A stretch of 53,774 nt of DNA from Verticiella alkaliphila (GTDB lineage: Bacteria > Pseudomonadota > Gammaproteobacteria > Burkholderiales > Burkholderiaceae_B), in NCBI RefSeq assembly GCF_018904615.1, contig NZ_JADCNH010000027.1, positions 1 to 53,774 of the forward strand. Reading direction: 5' to 3'. Position numbers and translations under genes: made by a program. Of this stretch, positions 8,499 to 20,624 are shown piece by piece. How positions within the stretch are numbered: the first letter of the stretch is position 1; each line of letters opens with the position of its first letter. Below the pieces are notes generated by a model that saw only the letters and a program-made list of their open reading frames with translations, made no database searches and was not told where the DNA came from.

Positions 8499-9731
8499 GT
8501 GCCGTGCCAGAATGCCGGTTCTGCCACGACCACCATCCCGCGTTCGATGACGTTCTTCGCCAGCGCCCTGCTGGGCTTTGCCCAGGTCCTGATCTGGGGC
8601 GGCTCGTTCTTCCTCCTGTCCGTGCTGGCCGCCCCCATCCATGCGGACACAGGGTGGTCGCTCACGGGTATCTACGGCGCGCTGACGCTCGGGGTGCTGG
8701 TCTCTGCCGTGCTCTCGCCGCAGGCCAGTGTGTACATCGCCCGCGGTCACGGGCGCCGGGTCCTGGTGGTGTCGGCCTGGCTGGTTTCGATCGGGCTGGC
8801 GATGCTGGCGGCGGCGCCCAACTTCGGTGTGTTCCTGCTCGGCTGGGTCGTGATCGGGGTGGGCATGGCGGGCGGCCTGTACGACCCGCTGTTCGCCACG
8901 CTGGGCACCCAGCTAGGGGGGCAGGCGAGGCGGGCGATCCTCGCCGTCACCCTCATCGCGGGCTTTGCCACGACCATCACATGGCCTATCCTCGCCTGGC
9001 TGGAGCATCAGCTCGGCTGGCGCCTGACCTGCGTCGTCTCTGGCGCCGTGCTGGCGGCGGCCATCGGGCCGCTCTATTGGCGCGCGCTGCCGCCACCGGC
9101 AAAGCCCGCGAGCGCGCCGGTGAGCGAATCGTCGCCTGCCACCCGGCCTGCCGTGCGCCCGGCCGACCTGGGCCTCGAGCCTGCCGTCTATTGGCTACTG
9201 ACCGTGGTGTTCTCGCTGGCGGCCATCCTGATGACGGCGGTCTCCGTCCAGATCGTGGTGCTGCTTCAGGGCGTAGGGCACGATCTCACGTCGGCGATTG
9301 CCCTGGCCGCGCTCATCGGCCCGAGCATGGTGGCCATGCGTCTGTTGAATCTGGCGCTCGGGGATCTGGATGCCGTGCGGATGGCCGTGGCCTCGACGGC
9401 CGCCGTGGCAATTGGTCTTCTCGTCATCAGCGTGGCGCCGGCCGCAGCCATGGTGGGTATCGTCGCCTACGGGCTCGGCAACGGGCTGCGCGCACTGGTG
9501 CGTGGCACGTTGCCGCTGGTCATGGTGCCCGCGTCGTCCTATGCCTTGCTGATGGGCAAGCTCGCCCGCTCGTCGCTCTTTTGCCAGGCGCTGACCCCGC
9601 TTGCGGGCGGGTTCGTGCTGAGTCAGTGGGGGCCGGGCGTCACCCTCTGGGTGCTCGCCCTGCTTGCCTTAATGAACGCCGGATTGAGCGTGCTGCTGGT
9701 GCAGCGCATCCGCCGGTCGCGTCCGCAGTGA
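8499..9731 (+). CDS. MFS transporter
   Basis: A roughly 394-410-residue major facilitator with twelve predicted hydrophobic segments and a basic loop (ARGHGRR) after helix 2. Substrate cannot be told from sequence; the helix 1-3 region resembles uncharacterised MFS_1 exporters. Start is uncertain: GTG at 8499 has a full AGGAGG at 8481-8486 but with a 12-base spacer, while ATG at 8547 (MTFFASALLG) starts right at helix 1 but has no ribosome binding site. The 8499 start is used here because of the Shine-Dalgarno. The gene ends about 60 bases before carA, and the carA promoter lies in that gap. Confidence 0.85.
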   Translation: MPCQNAGSATTTIPRSMTFFASALLGFAQVLIWGGSFFLLSVLAAPIHADTGWSLTGIYGALTLGVLVSAVLSPQASVYIARGHGRRVLVVSAWLVSIGLAMLAAAPNFGVFLLGWVVIGVGMAGGLYDPLFATLGTQLGGQARRAILAVTLIAGFATTITWPILAWLEHQLGWRLTCVVSGAVLAAAIGPLYWRALPPPAKPASAPVSESSPATRPAVRPADLGLEPAVYWLLTVVFSLAAILMTAVSVQIVVLLQGVGHDLTSAIALAALIGPSMVAMRLLNLALGDLDAVRMAVASTAAVAIGLLVISVAPAAAMVGIVAYGLGNGLRALVRGTLPLVMVPASSYALLMGKLARSSLFCQALTPLAGGFVLSQWGPGVTLWVLALLALMNAGLSVLLVQRIRRSRPQ

Positions 9732-9744
9732 CCCCGGCTCAGGC

Positions 9745-9750
9745 TATAAT
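9745..9750 (+). promoter_or_regulatory. Probable -10 box of carA
   Basis: Perfect TATAAT about 48 bases upstream of the carA start used here, in the gap after the MFS gene. No convincing -35 hexamer lies 16-18 bases upstream, so the full promoter is not defined. Confidence 0.5.
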
Positions 9751-9792
9751 CGGAGGGTTTAATTCCTGATTTTGCAATCACTGGGGTCGATT

Positions 9793-10947
9793 TTGCTGCC
9801 ATCCATTTTTCCCGAAGGGGCCCATCCTCTCACTCCCGCGGTCCTGGCTCTGGCGGATGGCACCGTGTTTCGCGGCGTGTCGGTAGGTGCGAATGGTAGC
9901 GCCGTCGCCGAAGTCGTCTTCAACACCTCGATCACGGGCTATCAGGAGATCCTCACGGATCCCAGCTACGCCGGCCAGATCGTCACCCTGACCTACCCCC
10001 ACATCGGCAACACCGGTGCGAACGACGAAGACGTCGAAGCCCGCCGCGTGTTCGCCGCCGGCCTCGTCGTGCGCGACGTGCCGCCCGTCGCGTCGAATTT
10101 CCGCGCCCAGCGCAATCTGTCCGCCTACCTGCGCGACGAAGGCATCGTTGCCATCGCCGGCATCGACACCCGCAAGCTCACCCGCATCCTTCGCGAGAAG
10201 GGCGCGCAGGGCGGCTGCATCACCACGGGCGACGACGTCGAGGCGGCCCTCGCCAAGGCGCGCGCGTTCCCCGGCATGGCTGGTCAGGATCTGGCGCGCA
10301 CCGTCACCACGGACCAGCAGGCCGACTGGCGTCAGAGCGTGTGGCAGCTGGGTGCCGGCTACAGCCAGCAGGAAGACGGCAAGTTCCACGTCGTGGCCTA
10401 CGACTTCGGCGTGAAGCACAACATCCTGCGCCTCTTGACCGAGCGCGGCTGCCGCATCACCGTCGTGCCGGCCCAGACGCCTGCCGAGGCCGTGCTCGCC
10501 ATGAATCCGGATGGCGTCTTCCTTGCCAACGGCCCCGGCGATCCCGAGCCTTGCGACTACGCCGTGTCCGCCGCACGTGAGTTCCTGCAACGCAAGCTGC
10601 CGCTCTTCGGCATCTGCCTCGGTCACCAGATCCTCGGCCTGGCCGTGGGTGCCCGCACCGCCAAGATGAAGTTTGGCCATCACGGCGCGAACCACCCCGT
10701 GCAGGACGTCGACAGCGGTCGTGTCTTCATCACCAGCCAGAACCACGGCTTCGAGGTGGATGCCTCGACGCTGCCGGCCACGGCGCGCATCACCCACAAG
10801 TCGCTGTTCGACGGCTCGCTGCAAGGTTTCGAGCTGACGGACCGTCCGGCCTTCTGCTTCCAGGGTCACCCCGAAGCCAGCCCGGGCCCGCACGACATTC
10901 TGGTGCTGTTCGACCGTTTCGTCGGGATGATGGACAAGAAGGCGTGA
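9793..10947 (+). CDS. carA: Carbamoyl-phosphate synthase small (glutaminase) subunit
   Basis: About 384 residues. Hydrolyses glutamine and passes ammonia to CarB for carbamoyl phosphate, the precursor of arginine and pyrimidines. Seen: the N-terminal CPSase small-chain domain with [17 protein letters not shown], then a class I glutamine amidotransferase domain with nucleophile Cys275 in GICLGHQ and the His/Glu pair in [12 protein letters not shown]. No ATG precedes the conserved start; TTG at 9793 (reading LLPSIFPEG) matches the usual length (E. coli 382), while an in-frame TTG at 9772 would add seven residues. carB follows after 118 bases. Confidence 0.95.
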   Translation: MLPSIFPEGAHPLTPAVLALADGTVFRGVSVGANGSAVAEVVFNTSITGYQEILTDPSYAGQIVTLTYPHIGNTGANDEDVEARRVFAAGLVVRDVPPVASNFRAQRNLSAYLRDEGIVAIAGIDTRKLTRILREKGAQGGCITTGDDVEAALAKARAFPGMAGQDLARTVTTDQQADWRQSVWQLGAGYSQQEDGKFHVVAYDFGVKHNILRLLTERGCRITVVPAQTPAEAVLAMNPDGVFLANGPGDPEPCDYAVSAAREFLQRKLPLFGICLGHQILGLAVGARTAKMKFGHHGANHPVQDVDSGRVFITSQNHGFEVDASTLPATARITHKSLFDGSLQGFELTDRPAFCFQGHPEASPGPHDILVLFDRFVGMMDKKA

Positions 10948-11065
10948 TCCGCCGGCGGTGCGCGCGCGCTGCGCCGCCGCTCTCCGTCTCGCCCCATCCT
11001 GCCGACGCGGCAGCCGGCTCGCCGCCCCAGCCCGCTGCCCGCGCCCACACCTAGAGCTTCGTTCC

Positions 11066-14302
<3,237 letters not shown>

Positions 14303-14326
14303 AGCATCGCGTTTTGAGGGTCGCTA

Positions 14327-14358
14327 CGGGCGGCACCGGCTTCGGCGGGTGCCGCCCG
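14327..14358 (+). terminator. Probable carAB terminator hairpin
   Basis: Perfect 11-bp stem CGGGCGGCACC / GGTGCCGCCCG with a 10-base loop, 25 bases after the carB stop. The following T content is poor, so it may only pause or protect the message. Confidence 0.5.
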
Positions 14359-14691
14359 TGTTGCGTGTGGGCCGCATCCCGCAATCGTTGCAATTGTTAC
14401 ATCATGCAGCGTCTGAAAACGACTCCACAGAAGATTTTGCATCGAGTAATATCGCGACACACTGCGGGCGGATTTGGCGCGCCCGTGGCTGTCGTACCGA
14501 GCTGGTTACTGGGGTCTCTCCCGACACCGGTGGGTATGGGGCCCGGCGTAATGCCGGGCTGAAGGCGGGTTTCCTCGCCGCGCGGTCACCTGAATCCCCA
14601 CGCTTGCCGCCCATGGATTCGGCGCGCCGCGCATGTCGCCGCCGCATCCCACCTTTGTGCGCGTATCCCGCGCCTCTTGGAGTTACCTCTC
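14359..14691. other. Long non-coding interval upstream of the RTX gene
   Basis: With the terminator hairpin this makes a 389-base gap without a gene. It contains an AT-richer patch at about 14380-14455 (TTGCAATTG, TAATAT) that probably holds the promoter, and a 7-bp hairpin GCCCGGC-GTAAT-GCCGGGC at 14541-14559 that would lie in the 5' leader. No riboswitch or small gene was recognised. Confidence 0.4.
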
Positions 14692-15771
14692 ATGCAGTAC
14701 GATTTCCCCATTCGCCTCGGCGGCATGATCGAAGCGCTCAAGAACGACGCTGGCATCAGCCCAGCCATGTTCTCGGCCATCAACGATATCCTGGCCTCCG
14801 TTGCGCCTGAGCGTGACCTCGGCGTGGGCCTGTTCACGCCGGGCGAGGATGGCGGCACGGTGGTCGGGCCGCAAGACACCCCCCTCGACGTCGTCCTCGT
14901 GGATGTGGCCAATGCCCCGGCCGGCACGCAAGTGAAGGTCAACATCCCGGACGAGATCCTCCGTTCGGCCCGCGTGTACAACTTCAACACCGACGCCGAT
15001 ATCGAAGTCAACTTCAACACCGTTGAACGCGTCATTGTCATGGGCAACGGCAATGACTTGGTCACCGTTGGCGGCGACAAGAACACAACGCTCGACGGCG
15101 GCGACGGCAACGACACGCTGATCACCTCCGGTGGCAACGATCTGATCATCGGTGGCCACGGCAACGACAGCATCAGCAGCGGTGCGGGCAACGACACCAT
15201 CATCTCCGGTATCGGCAACGACACCATTGATGGCGGCACGGGCTTCGACATCGTCCAGGCCGCGGGCAGCATCGACACGTGGTCCATCGAGATCAAGGAC
15301 GGCTACATCGTGCTGACCAGCACGATCCCCGCTGCCGACAACTCGATCACCGCCAAGAACGTCGAATTCATCCAGCTGGCCGATGCGGCCATCTCGGTGG
15401 TGGCGACCGAAGACGAAGCCACCGCGCTGCGTCTGTACCAGGCACTGCTCGGCCGCACGGCCGATCGCGAAGGCGCCGAGTACTGGGTGGGCGACGTCAA
15501 CAAGGACGGCGGCTCCACGCATCAGGTGGCGGCCTCGTTCCTGGCCTCGCAAGAGTTCCAGGATCGTGGCGAGCTGTCCGACGAAGCCTACGTGCAGATG
15601 CTGTACCAGCACGCACTGGGTCGCGAAGCCGAGGCCGATGGCCTGGCCTACTGGGTCGATGACCTGGAGAACGGCGGCTACAACCGTGCGGAAGTGGCCA
15701 TCGCCATCGTCGCATCGGCCGAAGCTGCCGACGTGATCGTCACCGTCCAGATCCTGGACGGCCTGGTGTAA
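14692..15771 (+). CDS. RTX calcium-binding repeat protein with two DUF4214 units
   Basis: A 359-residue acidic protein without a signal peptide. An N-terminal region (1-115) of unknown type is followed by about six glycine/aspartate nonapeptide repeats at 118-190 (GNGND, GGDGNDTL, GGHGNDSI, GAGNDTI, GIGNDTI). These form a Ca2+-binding beta roll in type I-secreted proteins. Residues 244-345 contain two LYQALLGR / LYQHALGR-type units of DUF4214, common in S-layer-like and large secreted RTX proteins. Expected to be exported by a type I system, none of which is encoded nearby. The start is ATG with GGAG nine bases upstream. No enzymatic domain was seen, so a structural or surface role is inferred. 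Confidence 0.85.
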   Translation: MQYDFPIRLGGMIEALKNDAGISPAMFSAINDILASVAPERDLGVGLFTPGEDGGTVVGPQDTPLDVVLVDVANAPAGTQVKVNIPDEILRSARVYNFNTDADIEVNFNTVERVIVMGNGNDLVTVGGDKNTTLDGGDGNDTLITSGGNDLIIGGHGNDSISSGAGNDTIISGIGNDTIDGGTGFDIVQAAGSIDTWSIEIKDGYIVLTSTIPAADNSITAKNVEFIQLADAAISVVATEDEATALRLYQALLGRTADREGAEYWVGDVNKDGGSTHQVAASFLASQEFQDRGELSDEAYVQMLYQHALGREAEADGLAYWVDDLENGGYNRAEVAIAIVASAEAADVIVTVQILDGLV

Positions 15772-15778
15772 GCGTCAC

Positions 15779-15801
15779 GGGGCCGGGCAATTGCCGGCCC
15801 C
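15779..15801 (+). terminator. Hairpin after the RTX gene
   Basis: 8-bp stem GGGGCCGG / CCGGCCCC with a 7-base loop, beginning eight bases after the stop. There is no T-run; the stronger terminator follows about 20 bases further on. Confidence 0.45.
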
Positions 15802-15822
15802 GGCTTTCGAGCCTCCAAGACG

Positions 15823-15854
15823 AAAGGCCCGCGCAGCGATGCGCGGGCCTTTTT
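15823..15854. terminator. Bidirectional intrinsic terminator
   Basis: 12-bp perfect stem AAAGGCCCGCGC / GCGCGGGCCTTT with loop AGCGAT, T residues on the right and A residues on the left. It serves the RTX gene (plus) and the convergent TonB receptor gene (minus). Confidence 0.85.
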
Positions 15855-15884
15855 CGTTGTCTACCGGGTTCGTTGTCTACCGAA

Positions 15885-17951
15885 TCAGAACTGATAGCTC
15901 GCCGACAGCAGGAAGGTGCGTGGCGCACCCGGCAGGCTCGTCGATCGCCAGTAGGTCTTGTCCGCCACATTGAGCACGGATGCCGTCACGCTCCAGTCGC
16001 GTTCACGCCAGCCGGCCAGGGCGTCCCAGCGCACATAGGCGTCGAGCTTCTGCGTATTGGCCACGTCCAGATAGCGCGTGCCGACGTAGGTCACGCCGGT
16101 CTCGGCAAAGAGGCCGCGCTCGGGCGCATAGCGCACGAAGAGGTTGCCGTTGCGCCGGGCCACGCCGGTCTTGTACATGCCTGCGCGGCCCGGGCGGTGG
16201 TCTTCCTCGACCTTCGGGCTCTGGAACGCCGCTCCGCCACGCACATACCAGTTGGGGGCGATGCGGCCATCCATGCTGAATTCCACGCCCCGGCTGCGCT
16301 CCAGACCAACCACATACCAGACGAAGGGGTCGTTCTCGTCCTGCACGCGGATGTTGTTGCGCGAGAGGTCATAGTAGGCCACCTGCGTGGAGAGGCGCCC
16401 GTCGAGCCAGTCGCTTTTCAGGCCGAATTCCCACTGGCGGTTAGTCTGCGGCTGGTCGTCATAGACGGCGTTGGCATTCGTGTCGATGCTCATGAGGCCG
16501 CGCCCGCCGTACGGCGAGAAGCTCTTGCTGTACGAGGCGTACAAGGTCTGGTCGGGCAGCGGATTCCAGAGGATGCCGGCGCGCGGGCTCACGCTCGTGC
16601 CGTCATAACTGCGGCTCGCGCCAGTGAGGCGGTTGGTTGACTGAAAGCGATAGCGTTCGAGGCGTGCGCCCACCAGCGCCTTCCATTGCGGCGAGAAGGT
16701 GACGAGATCCTGCAGTGCCAGGGACACCGAGCGCGAGCGATGGTCGTTGTACTGCGTAGGATTGCCCCATGGCGTCTTGGCGTACCAGACGGAGGGGTCA
16801 TAGGGATTGATGTTCGGGGCTTCGCCGCTGATCGTGGCCAGGCGCGGCAGGCGCCGTTCGCGCGAGGCTTCCAGGCCCACCAGCAGGTCATGCTGCAGGC
16901 CGAACGTGGTGGCCTTGCCGGTGAGGTCGAATTGGGTGGACGTGGTGGTGTTCTCGGTCTCCTGCCAGGCACGCATGCGGCCCGTGATGAGTCCGGTGGC
17001 GGGGCGATAGGTGCCGCCATACAGGTGGTCGAAATCCTGCTCGGCGTTGCGGTGGCCGACCGTCCACTTCACCGACCAGTCCGGGTTGAAGGCGTAGGAC
17101 ATCACCGAGCGCGCGTAGTGCTGCGTGTCGACCATGTAGTCGTCCGGATGGGCCATGGCGTTGCGGATCGGCACGTCGGCAGGCAGCGTCTCGCGCGACA
17201 CCGGACGATCCGGCACGCGCCAGATCTCCTCATAGGTGTATTGCAGCAACCAGTTGAAGCCTTGATGGTTGTCGTAGACGATGCTGGGCGAGACCATGCG
17301 GTTGCGGCTCTGGATGCCGTGGCGAAAGCTGTGCGCATTCTGCGCATCGGCGGTCAGCCGCACCGCCACGTTGTCGTGGACAACACGGTTCAGGTCCACA
17401 GTGCCGCCCACGGTGTCCCAGGAGCCCACGCGCCCCTCGACGCTGCTGCGCGAGGTGAAGTTCGCCTGCTTGCTCACCAGATTGATCATGCCCCCGCCGC
17501 TGCCCCGTCCATACAGCACCGACGCCGGGCCCTTCAACACTTCGATGCGTTCGATGTTGGCCGTGCCGCGCACGATCTGGCCGCTGCTGCGCAGGCCATC
17601 GACATAGATGTCGTTGTAGCTCGCACTGAAGCCGCGGATGTCGATCTCGTCGGCACGTGCGTCGGGGGTGGCGGTCACGCCCGGCACCCCCTCGAGCATG
17701 GTGCCCAGATCGGTGATGCCGAATTCTCGCGCCCGGTCCACGTTCACGGTATCGATCGTCTGCGGTACGTCGCGCACGGCCAGCGGCGTGCGCGTGGCGG
17801 TGGAGACGGTGGGAGGGCGGGTGTCTTCAGGGTCCGGGGCAGTGCCGATGACGGTGATGCCGGCGAGCGATGGAACGTCAGCGGCCGCAACAGGGCCGGC
17901 CATGGCCAGGAGGGCGGCCGCGAGAGGGAGTCTTGCGAACATGGTGTTCAA
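15885..17951 (-). CDS. TonB-dependent siderophore receptor
   Basis: A 688-residue outer-membrane receptor with a signal peptide (about 24 residues, ending VAAA), a plug domain at about 50-160 (VPQTIDTVN, RGFSASYNDIYVDGLR, IEVLKGPASVLYGRGSGGG), a 22-strand barrel and C-terminal phenylalanine (SASYQF). The plug motifs place it with ferric siderophore (FhuA/FpvA-type) receptors. The ligand is not identifiable. A Fur-box-like element lies about 63 bases upstream of the start, predicting iron repression. It is divergent from the ATP-grasp/Anbu cluster, and an esterase of the siderophore-releasing family lies beyond that cluster. ATG at 17942 is an alternative start three codons in. Confidence 0.95.
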   Translation of the reverse strand: MNTMFARLPLAAALLAMAGPVAAADVPSLAGITVIGTAPDPEDTRPPTVSTATRTPLAVRDVPQTIDTVNVDRAREFGITDLGTMLEGVPGVTATPDARADEIDIRGFSASYNDIYVDGLRSSGQIVRGTANIERIEVLKGPASVLYGRGSGGGMINLVSKQANFTSRSSVEGRVGSWDTVGGTVDLNRVVHDNVAVRLTADAQNAHSFRHGIQSRNRMVSPSIVYDNHQGFNWLLQYTYEEIWRVPDRPVSRETLPADVPIRNAMAHPDDYMVDTQHYARSVMSYAFNPDWSVKWTVGHRNAEQDFDHLYGGTYRPATGLITGRMRAWQETENTTTSTQFDLTGKATTFGLQHDLLVGLEASRERRLPRLATISGEAPNINPYDPSVWYAKTPWGNPTQYNDHRSRSVSLALQDLVTFSPQWKALVGARLERYRFQSTNRLTGASRSYDGTSVSPRAGILWNPLPDQTLYASYSKSFSPYGGRGLMSIDTNANAVYDDQPQTNRQWEFGLKSDWLDGRLSTQVAYYDLSRNNIRVQDENDPFVWYVVGLERSRGVEFSMDGRIAPNWYVRGGAAFQSPKVEEDHRPGRAGMYKTGVARRNGNLFVRYAPERGLFAETGVTYVGTRYLDVANTQKLDAYVRWDALAGWRERDWSVTASVLNVADKTYWRSTSLPGAPRTFLLSASYQF

Positions 17952-18013
17952 GAGAAAGAAGATCGCGCCACCGAAGCCGTGAGTAGACTCTAAACGCGAG
18001 AGATTATGAAAAC

Positions 18014-18032
18014 AAAAATAATTATCATTTCA
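18014..18032 (-). promoter_or_regulatory. Fur box upstream of the siderophore receptor
   Basis: AAAATAATTATCATTTC region matching 12 of 19 positions of the GATAATGATAATCATTATC consensus by hand alignment, in an AT-rich island within GC-rich DNA. It lies in the divergent interval and could in principle also affect the ATP-grasp operon about 180 bases away. Confidence 0.65.
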
Positions 18033-18213
18033 AAGAGCGGCCATATTATCACCTTGTGTTACATGCGTGCACTGCACCTGTGCCGCAGCGCATGCCCGAT
18101 GACGCAACGGTGCCACAGTGACGGCGCGTCATGCGCGCTTGTGGTGCTCATGCATAGTGGTGGGGCGCTGGTACGTTCCTTGCTTGAAAAAGTTGCATCT
18201 TCAGGGACACCTT

Positions 18214-19641
18214 ATGCGCGACACTGCCGCCCCCCAGCCTTACGACGAGATGTTCGATGCGGACGGCCGCGTCCGGCCGCATTACCAGGCTTTTGCGCAG
18301 TGGCTGCAGGAGCAGCCGCCGGAGGCGATCGTCACCAAGCGGGCCGAAGCCGATCTGAGCTTTCGCCGCGTCGGCATCACCTTCGCCGTCTACGGCGATG
18401 AGGCGGGCACCGAGCGTCTGATTCCCTTCGATCTCATCCCCCGGATCATTCCTGCGGCCGACTGGCGTCTGCTGCAGGCCGGGCTGCGCCAGCGGGTGCG
18501 CGCGCTCAACCGTTTCATCCACGACATCTATCACGACCACGAGATCGTGAAAGCCGGCATCATCCCGCCCGAGCAGGTGTTCATGAACCCGCAGTACCGC
18601 CCTGAAATGCAGGGCATCCAGGTGCCGGGCGACATGTATTGCCACGTCGCCGGCATCGACGTGGTGCGGGCAGGTCAGGGCGAGTTCTACGTGCTGGAGG
18701 ACAATCTGCGCGTGCCGTCCGGCGTGTCCTACATGCTCGAGAACCGCAAGATGATGATGCGGCTCTTCCCAGAGCTCTTCTCGCGCATTCGCGTGGCACC
18801 GGTGGAGCACTATCCGGATCTGCTCCTGGACAGCCTGCGCGCGGTGGCGCCGGACGATCGCAACGCGCCGGTCGTGGCCGTGCTCACGCCCGGCATGTAC
18901 AACTCGGCGTACTTCGAACACGCGTTCCTCGCACAACAGATGGGCGTGGAGCTCGTCGAGGGCCAGGATCTCTTCGTGGATGCGAACACGCTGTACATGC
19001 GCACCACGCGCGGCCCTCGGCGCGTGGACGTGCTGTATCGCCGCATCGATGACGACTTCCTCGATCCGCTCGCCTTTCGCTCGGATTCGGTGCTGGGTGT
19101 GCCGGGTCTGCTGTCGGTGTATCGCGCGGGCCGGGTCGTGATCGCCAACGCCATCGGCACGGGCCTGGCCGACGACAAATCCACCTACATTTACGTGCCG
19201 GACATGATCCGGTTCTATCTGGGCGAGGAGCCGCTGTTGGCCAACGTGCCATGCTGGCGGTGCAGCCGCCCGGACGAGCTCTCCTACGTGCTCGCGCACC
19301 TGCACGAGCTGGTGGTCAAGGAAGTGCACGGGGCGGGTGGCTACGGCATGCTGGTGGGCCCGGCTGCCTCGCGCGCGCAGATCGAGGCGTTTCGCGCGCA
19401 ACTCGTGGCCAACCCCGGCAATTACATCGCGCAGCCCACGCTCGCGCTCTCCACGGTGCCCACCTATGTCGAGTCCGGCATCGCGCCGCGCCACGTCGAT
19501 CTGCGGCCTTACGTATTGAGCGGGCGTGACGTGACGCTGCCTGCGGGCGGGCTGTGCCGGGTCGCATTGACCGAAGGCTCGCTGGTGGTCAACAGCAGCC
19601 AGGGCGGCGGGACCAAGGACACCTGGGTCCTGGAAGACTGA
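18214..19641 (+). CDS. Circularly permuted ATP-grasp type 2 protein (DUF404/DUF407)
   Basis: A 475-residue ATP-grasp enzyme of the circularly permuted family, predicted to form amide bonds between peptide-like substrates. Seen: N-terminal YDEMFDADGRVRPHY; the EDN metal/ATP cluster in YVLEDNLRVPSG (160-170); GTGLADDKSTYIYVPDMI; and the C-terminal LSTVPTYV...RPYVLSG block. The start at 18214 has AGGGA six bases upstream; the longer open frame upstream is not family-like. It heads a tight operon (18-base gap to alpha-E, then 11 to transglutaminase) that recurs in many bacteria with Anbu. The substrate is unknown in any organism as far as I know. Confidence 0.92.
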   Translation: MRDTAAPQPYDEMFDADGRVRPHYQAFAQWLQEQPPEAIVTKRAEADLSFRRVGITFAVYGDEAGTERLIPFDLIPRIIPAADWRLLQAGLRQRVRALNRFIHDIYHDHEIVKAGIIPPEQVFMNPQYRPEMQGIQVPGDMYCHVAGIDVVRAGQGEFYVLEDNLRVPSGVSYMLENRKMMMRLFPELFSRIRVAPVEHYPDLLLDSLRAVAPDDRNAPVVAVLTPGMYNSAYFEHAFLAQQMGVELVEGQDLFVDANTLYMRTTRGPRRVDVLYRRIDDDFLDPLAFRSDSVLGVPGLLSVYRAGRVVIANAIGTGLADDKSTYIYVPDMIRFYLGEEPLLANVPCWRCSRPDELSYVLAHLHELVVKEVHGAGGYGMLVGPAASRAQIEAFRAQLVANPGNYIAQPTLALSTVPTYVESGIAPRHVDLRPYVLSGRDVTLPAGGLCRVALTEGSLVVNSSQGGGTKDTWVLED

Positions 19642-19659
19642 CTCGCACAAGGCCACATC

Positions 19660-20613
19660 ATGCTCAGCCGCACCGCCGATTCGCTCTTCTGGATGTCGCG
19701 CTACATCGAGCGCGCCGAGAACACCGCCCGCATGCTGGACGTCACCTTCCAGGTGTCGTTGCTGCCCCAGAGCCCGCGCCTGCGCAGCCAGGGCTGGCAT
19801 TCCGTGCTGGCGATCTCTGAGCTGCGCCAGCAGTTCGACGCGTCGCACGACACGCTCACCGGTCGTGACGTCATCGAGTTCATGACGCGCGACGCGGACA
19901 ACCCGGCTTCCATCTACGCCTGCCTGCGCGCGGCCCGCGAGGCCGCCCGGGCAGTGCGCGGCAGTCTCACCACGGAGGTCTGGGAGACCTGCAACACCAC
20001 CTGGCTCGAGCTGCAGCGTCGGCTGCCCGGCCTCGCCCTGCATGCCGATCCGCGCGACTTCTTCGAGTGGGTGAAATTCCGCTCGCACCTCTCGCGCGGG
20101 GTGGTAGCGGGCACGATGCTGCGCGATGAGACCTCGTCGTTCCTGGCGCTGGGCGCCCATCTGGAACGCGCGGACAACACCGCGCGTCTGCTCGACGTGG
20201 CGTTCGTGGAGGCGACGGACGAGAGCGATGGCGAAGCCGGCGATGCGAGCCTCGCCTTCTATCGCTGGTCGGCGCTGCTGCATTCCGTATCGGGCTTCGA
20301 GACCTATCGCAAGGTGTACCGCGACGTGCTCACGCCCTCGCGCGTGGTGGAACTGATGGTGTTCAACCCGGCCATGCCGCGTTCGTTGCGCTGTGCCGTG
20401 GACGACGTGATCCGCTCGCTCGAGGACGTCGCCACCGAGCGTTCGCTGGAGACTTTGCGTCTGGCCCGCAGCTTGCGTGCGTATCTCGACGCGGGCAGTG
20501 TGCAAGGCCTTTTCGATCGTGGCCTGCACGATTTCCTCGCCGTGTTCCTGGACCGGGTCGCCGAACTCGGCAACCGCATCAGCCGGGATTTCCTGGTTCC
20601 TCTTTCTGAATAA
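19660..20613 (+). CDS. Alpha-E domain protein (DUF403)
   Basis: A 317-residue all-helical protein with the alpha-E start MLSRTADSLFWMSRYIERAENTAR, whose core (WMSRYIERAEN) repeats as LGAHLERADNTARLLD around 165-182. The family nearly always sits with a circularly permuted ATP-grasp protein, often as a fusion, and is thought to be its partner subunit. The biochemical role is not established. It is the second gene of the four-gene cluster, 18 bases after the ATP-grasp stop. Confidence 0.92.
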   Translation: MLSRTADSLFWMSRYIERAENTARMLDVTFQVSLLPQSPRLRSQGWHSVLAISELRQQFDASHDTLTGRDVIEFMTRDADNPASIYACLRAAREAARAVRGSLTTEVWETCNTTWLELQRRLPGLALHADPRDFFEWVKFRSHLSRGVVAGTMLRDETSSFLALGAHLERADNTARLLDVAFVEATDESDGEAGDASLAFYRWSALLHSVSGFETYRKVYRDVLTPSRVVELMVFNPAMPRSLRCAVDDVIRSLEDVATERSLETLRLARSLRAYLDAGSVQGLFDRGLHDFLAVFLDRVAELGNRISRDFLVPLSE

Positions 20614-20624
20614 GGCTGGCCATC

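Noticed and set aside
8279-8665. N-terminal extension of the HEPN gene to 8665
   Set aside because: It overlaps the MFS start, crosses the orphan terminator on the other strand, and contains no recognisable conserved sequence; ATG 8278 is preferred.
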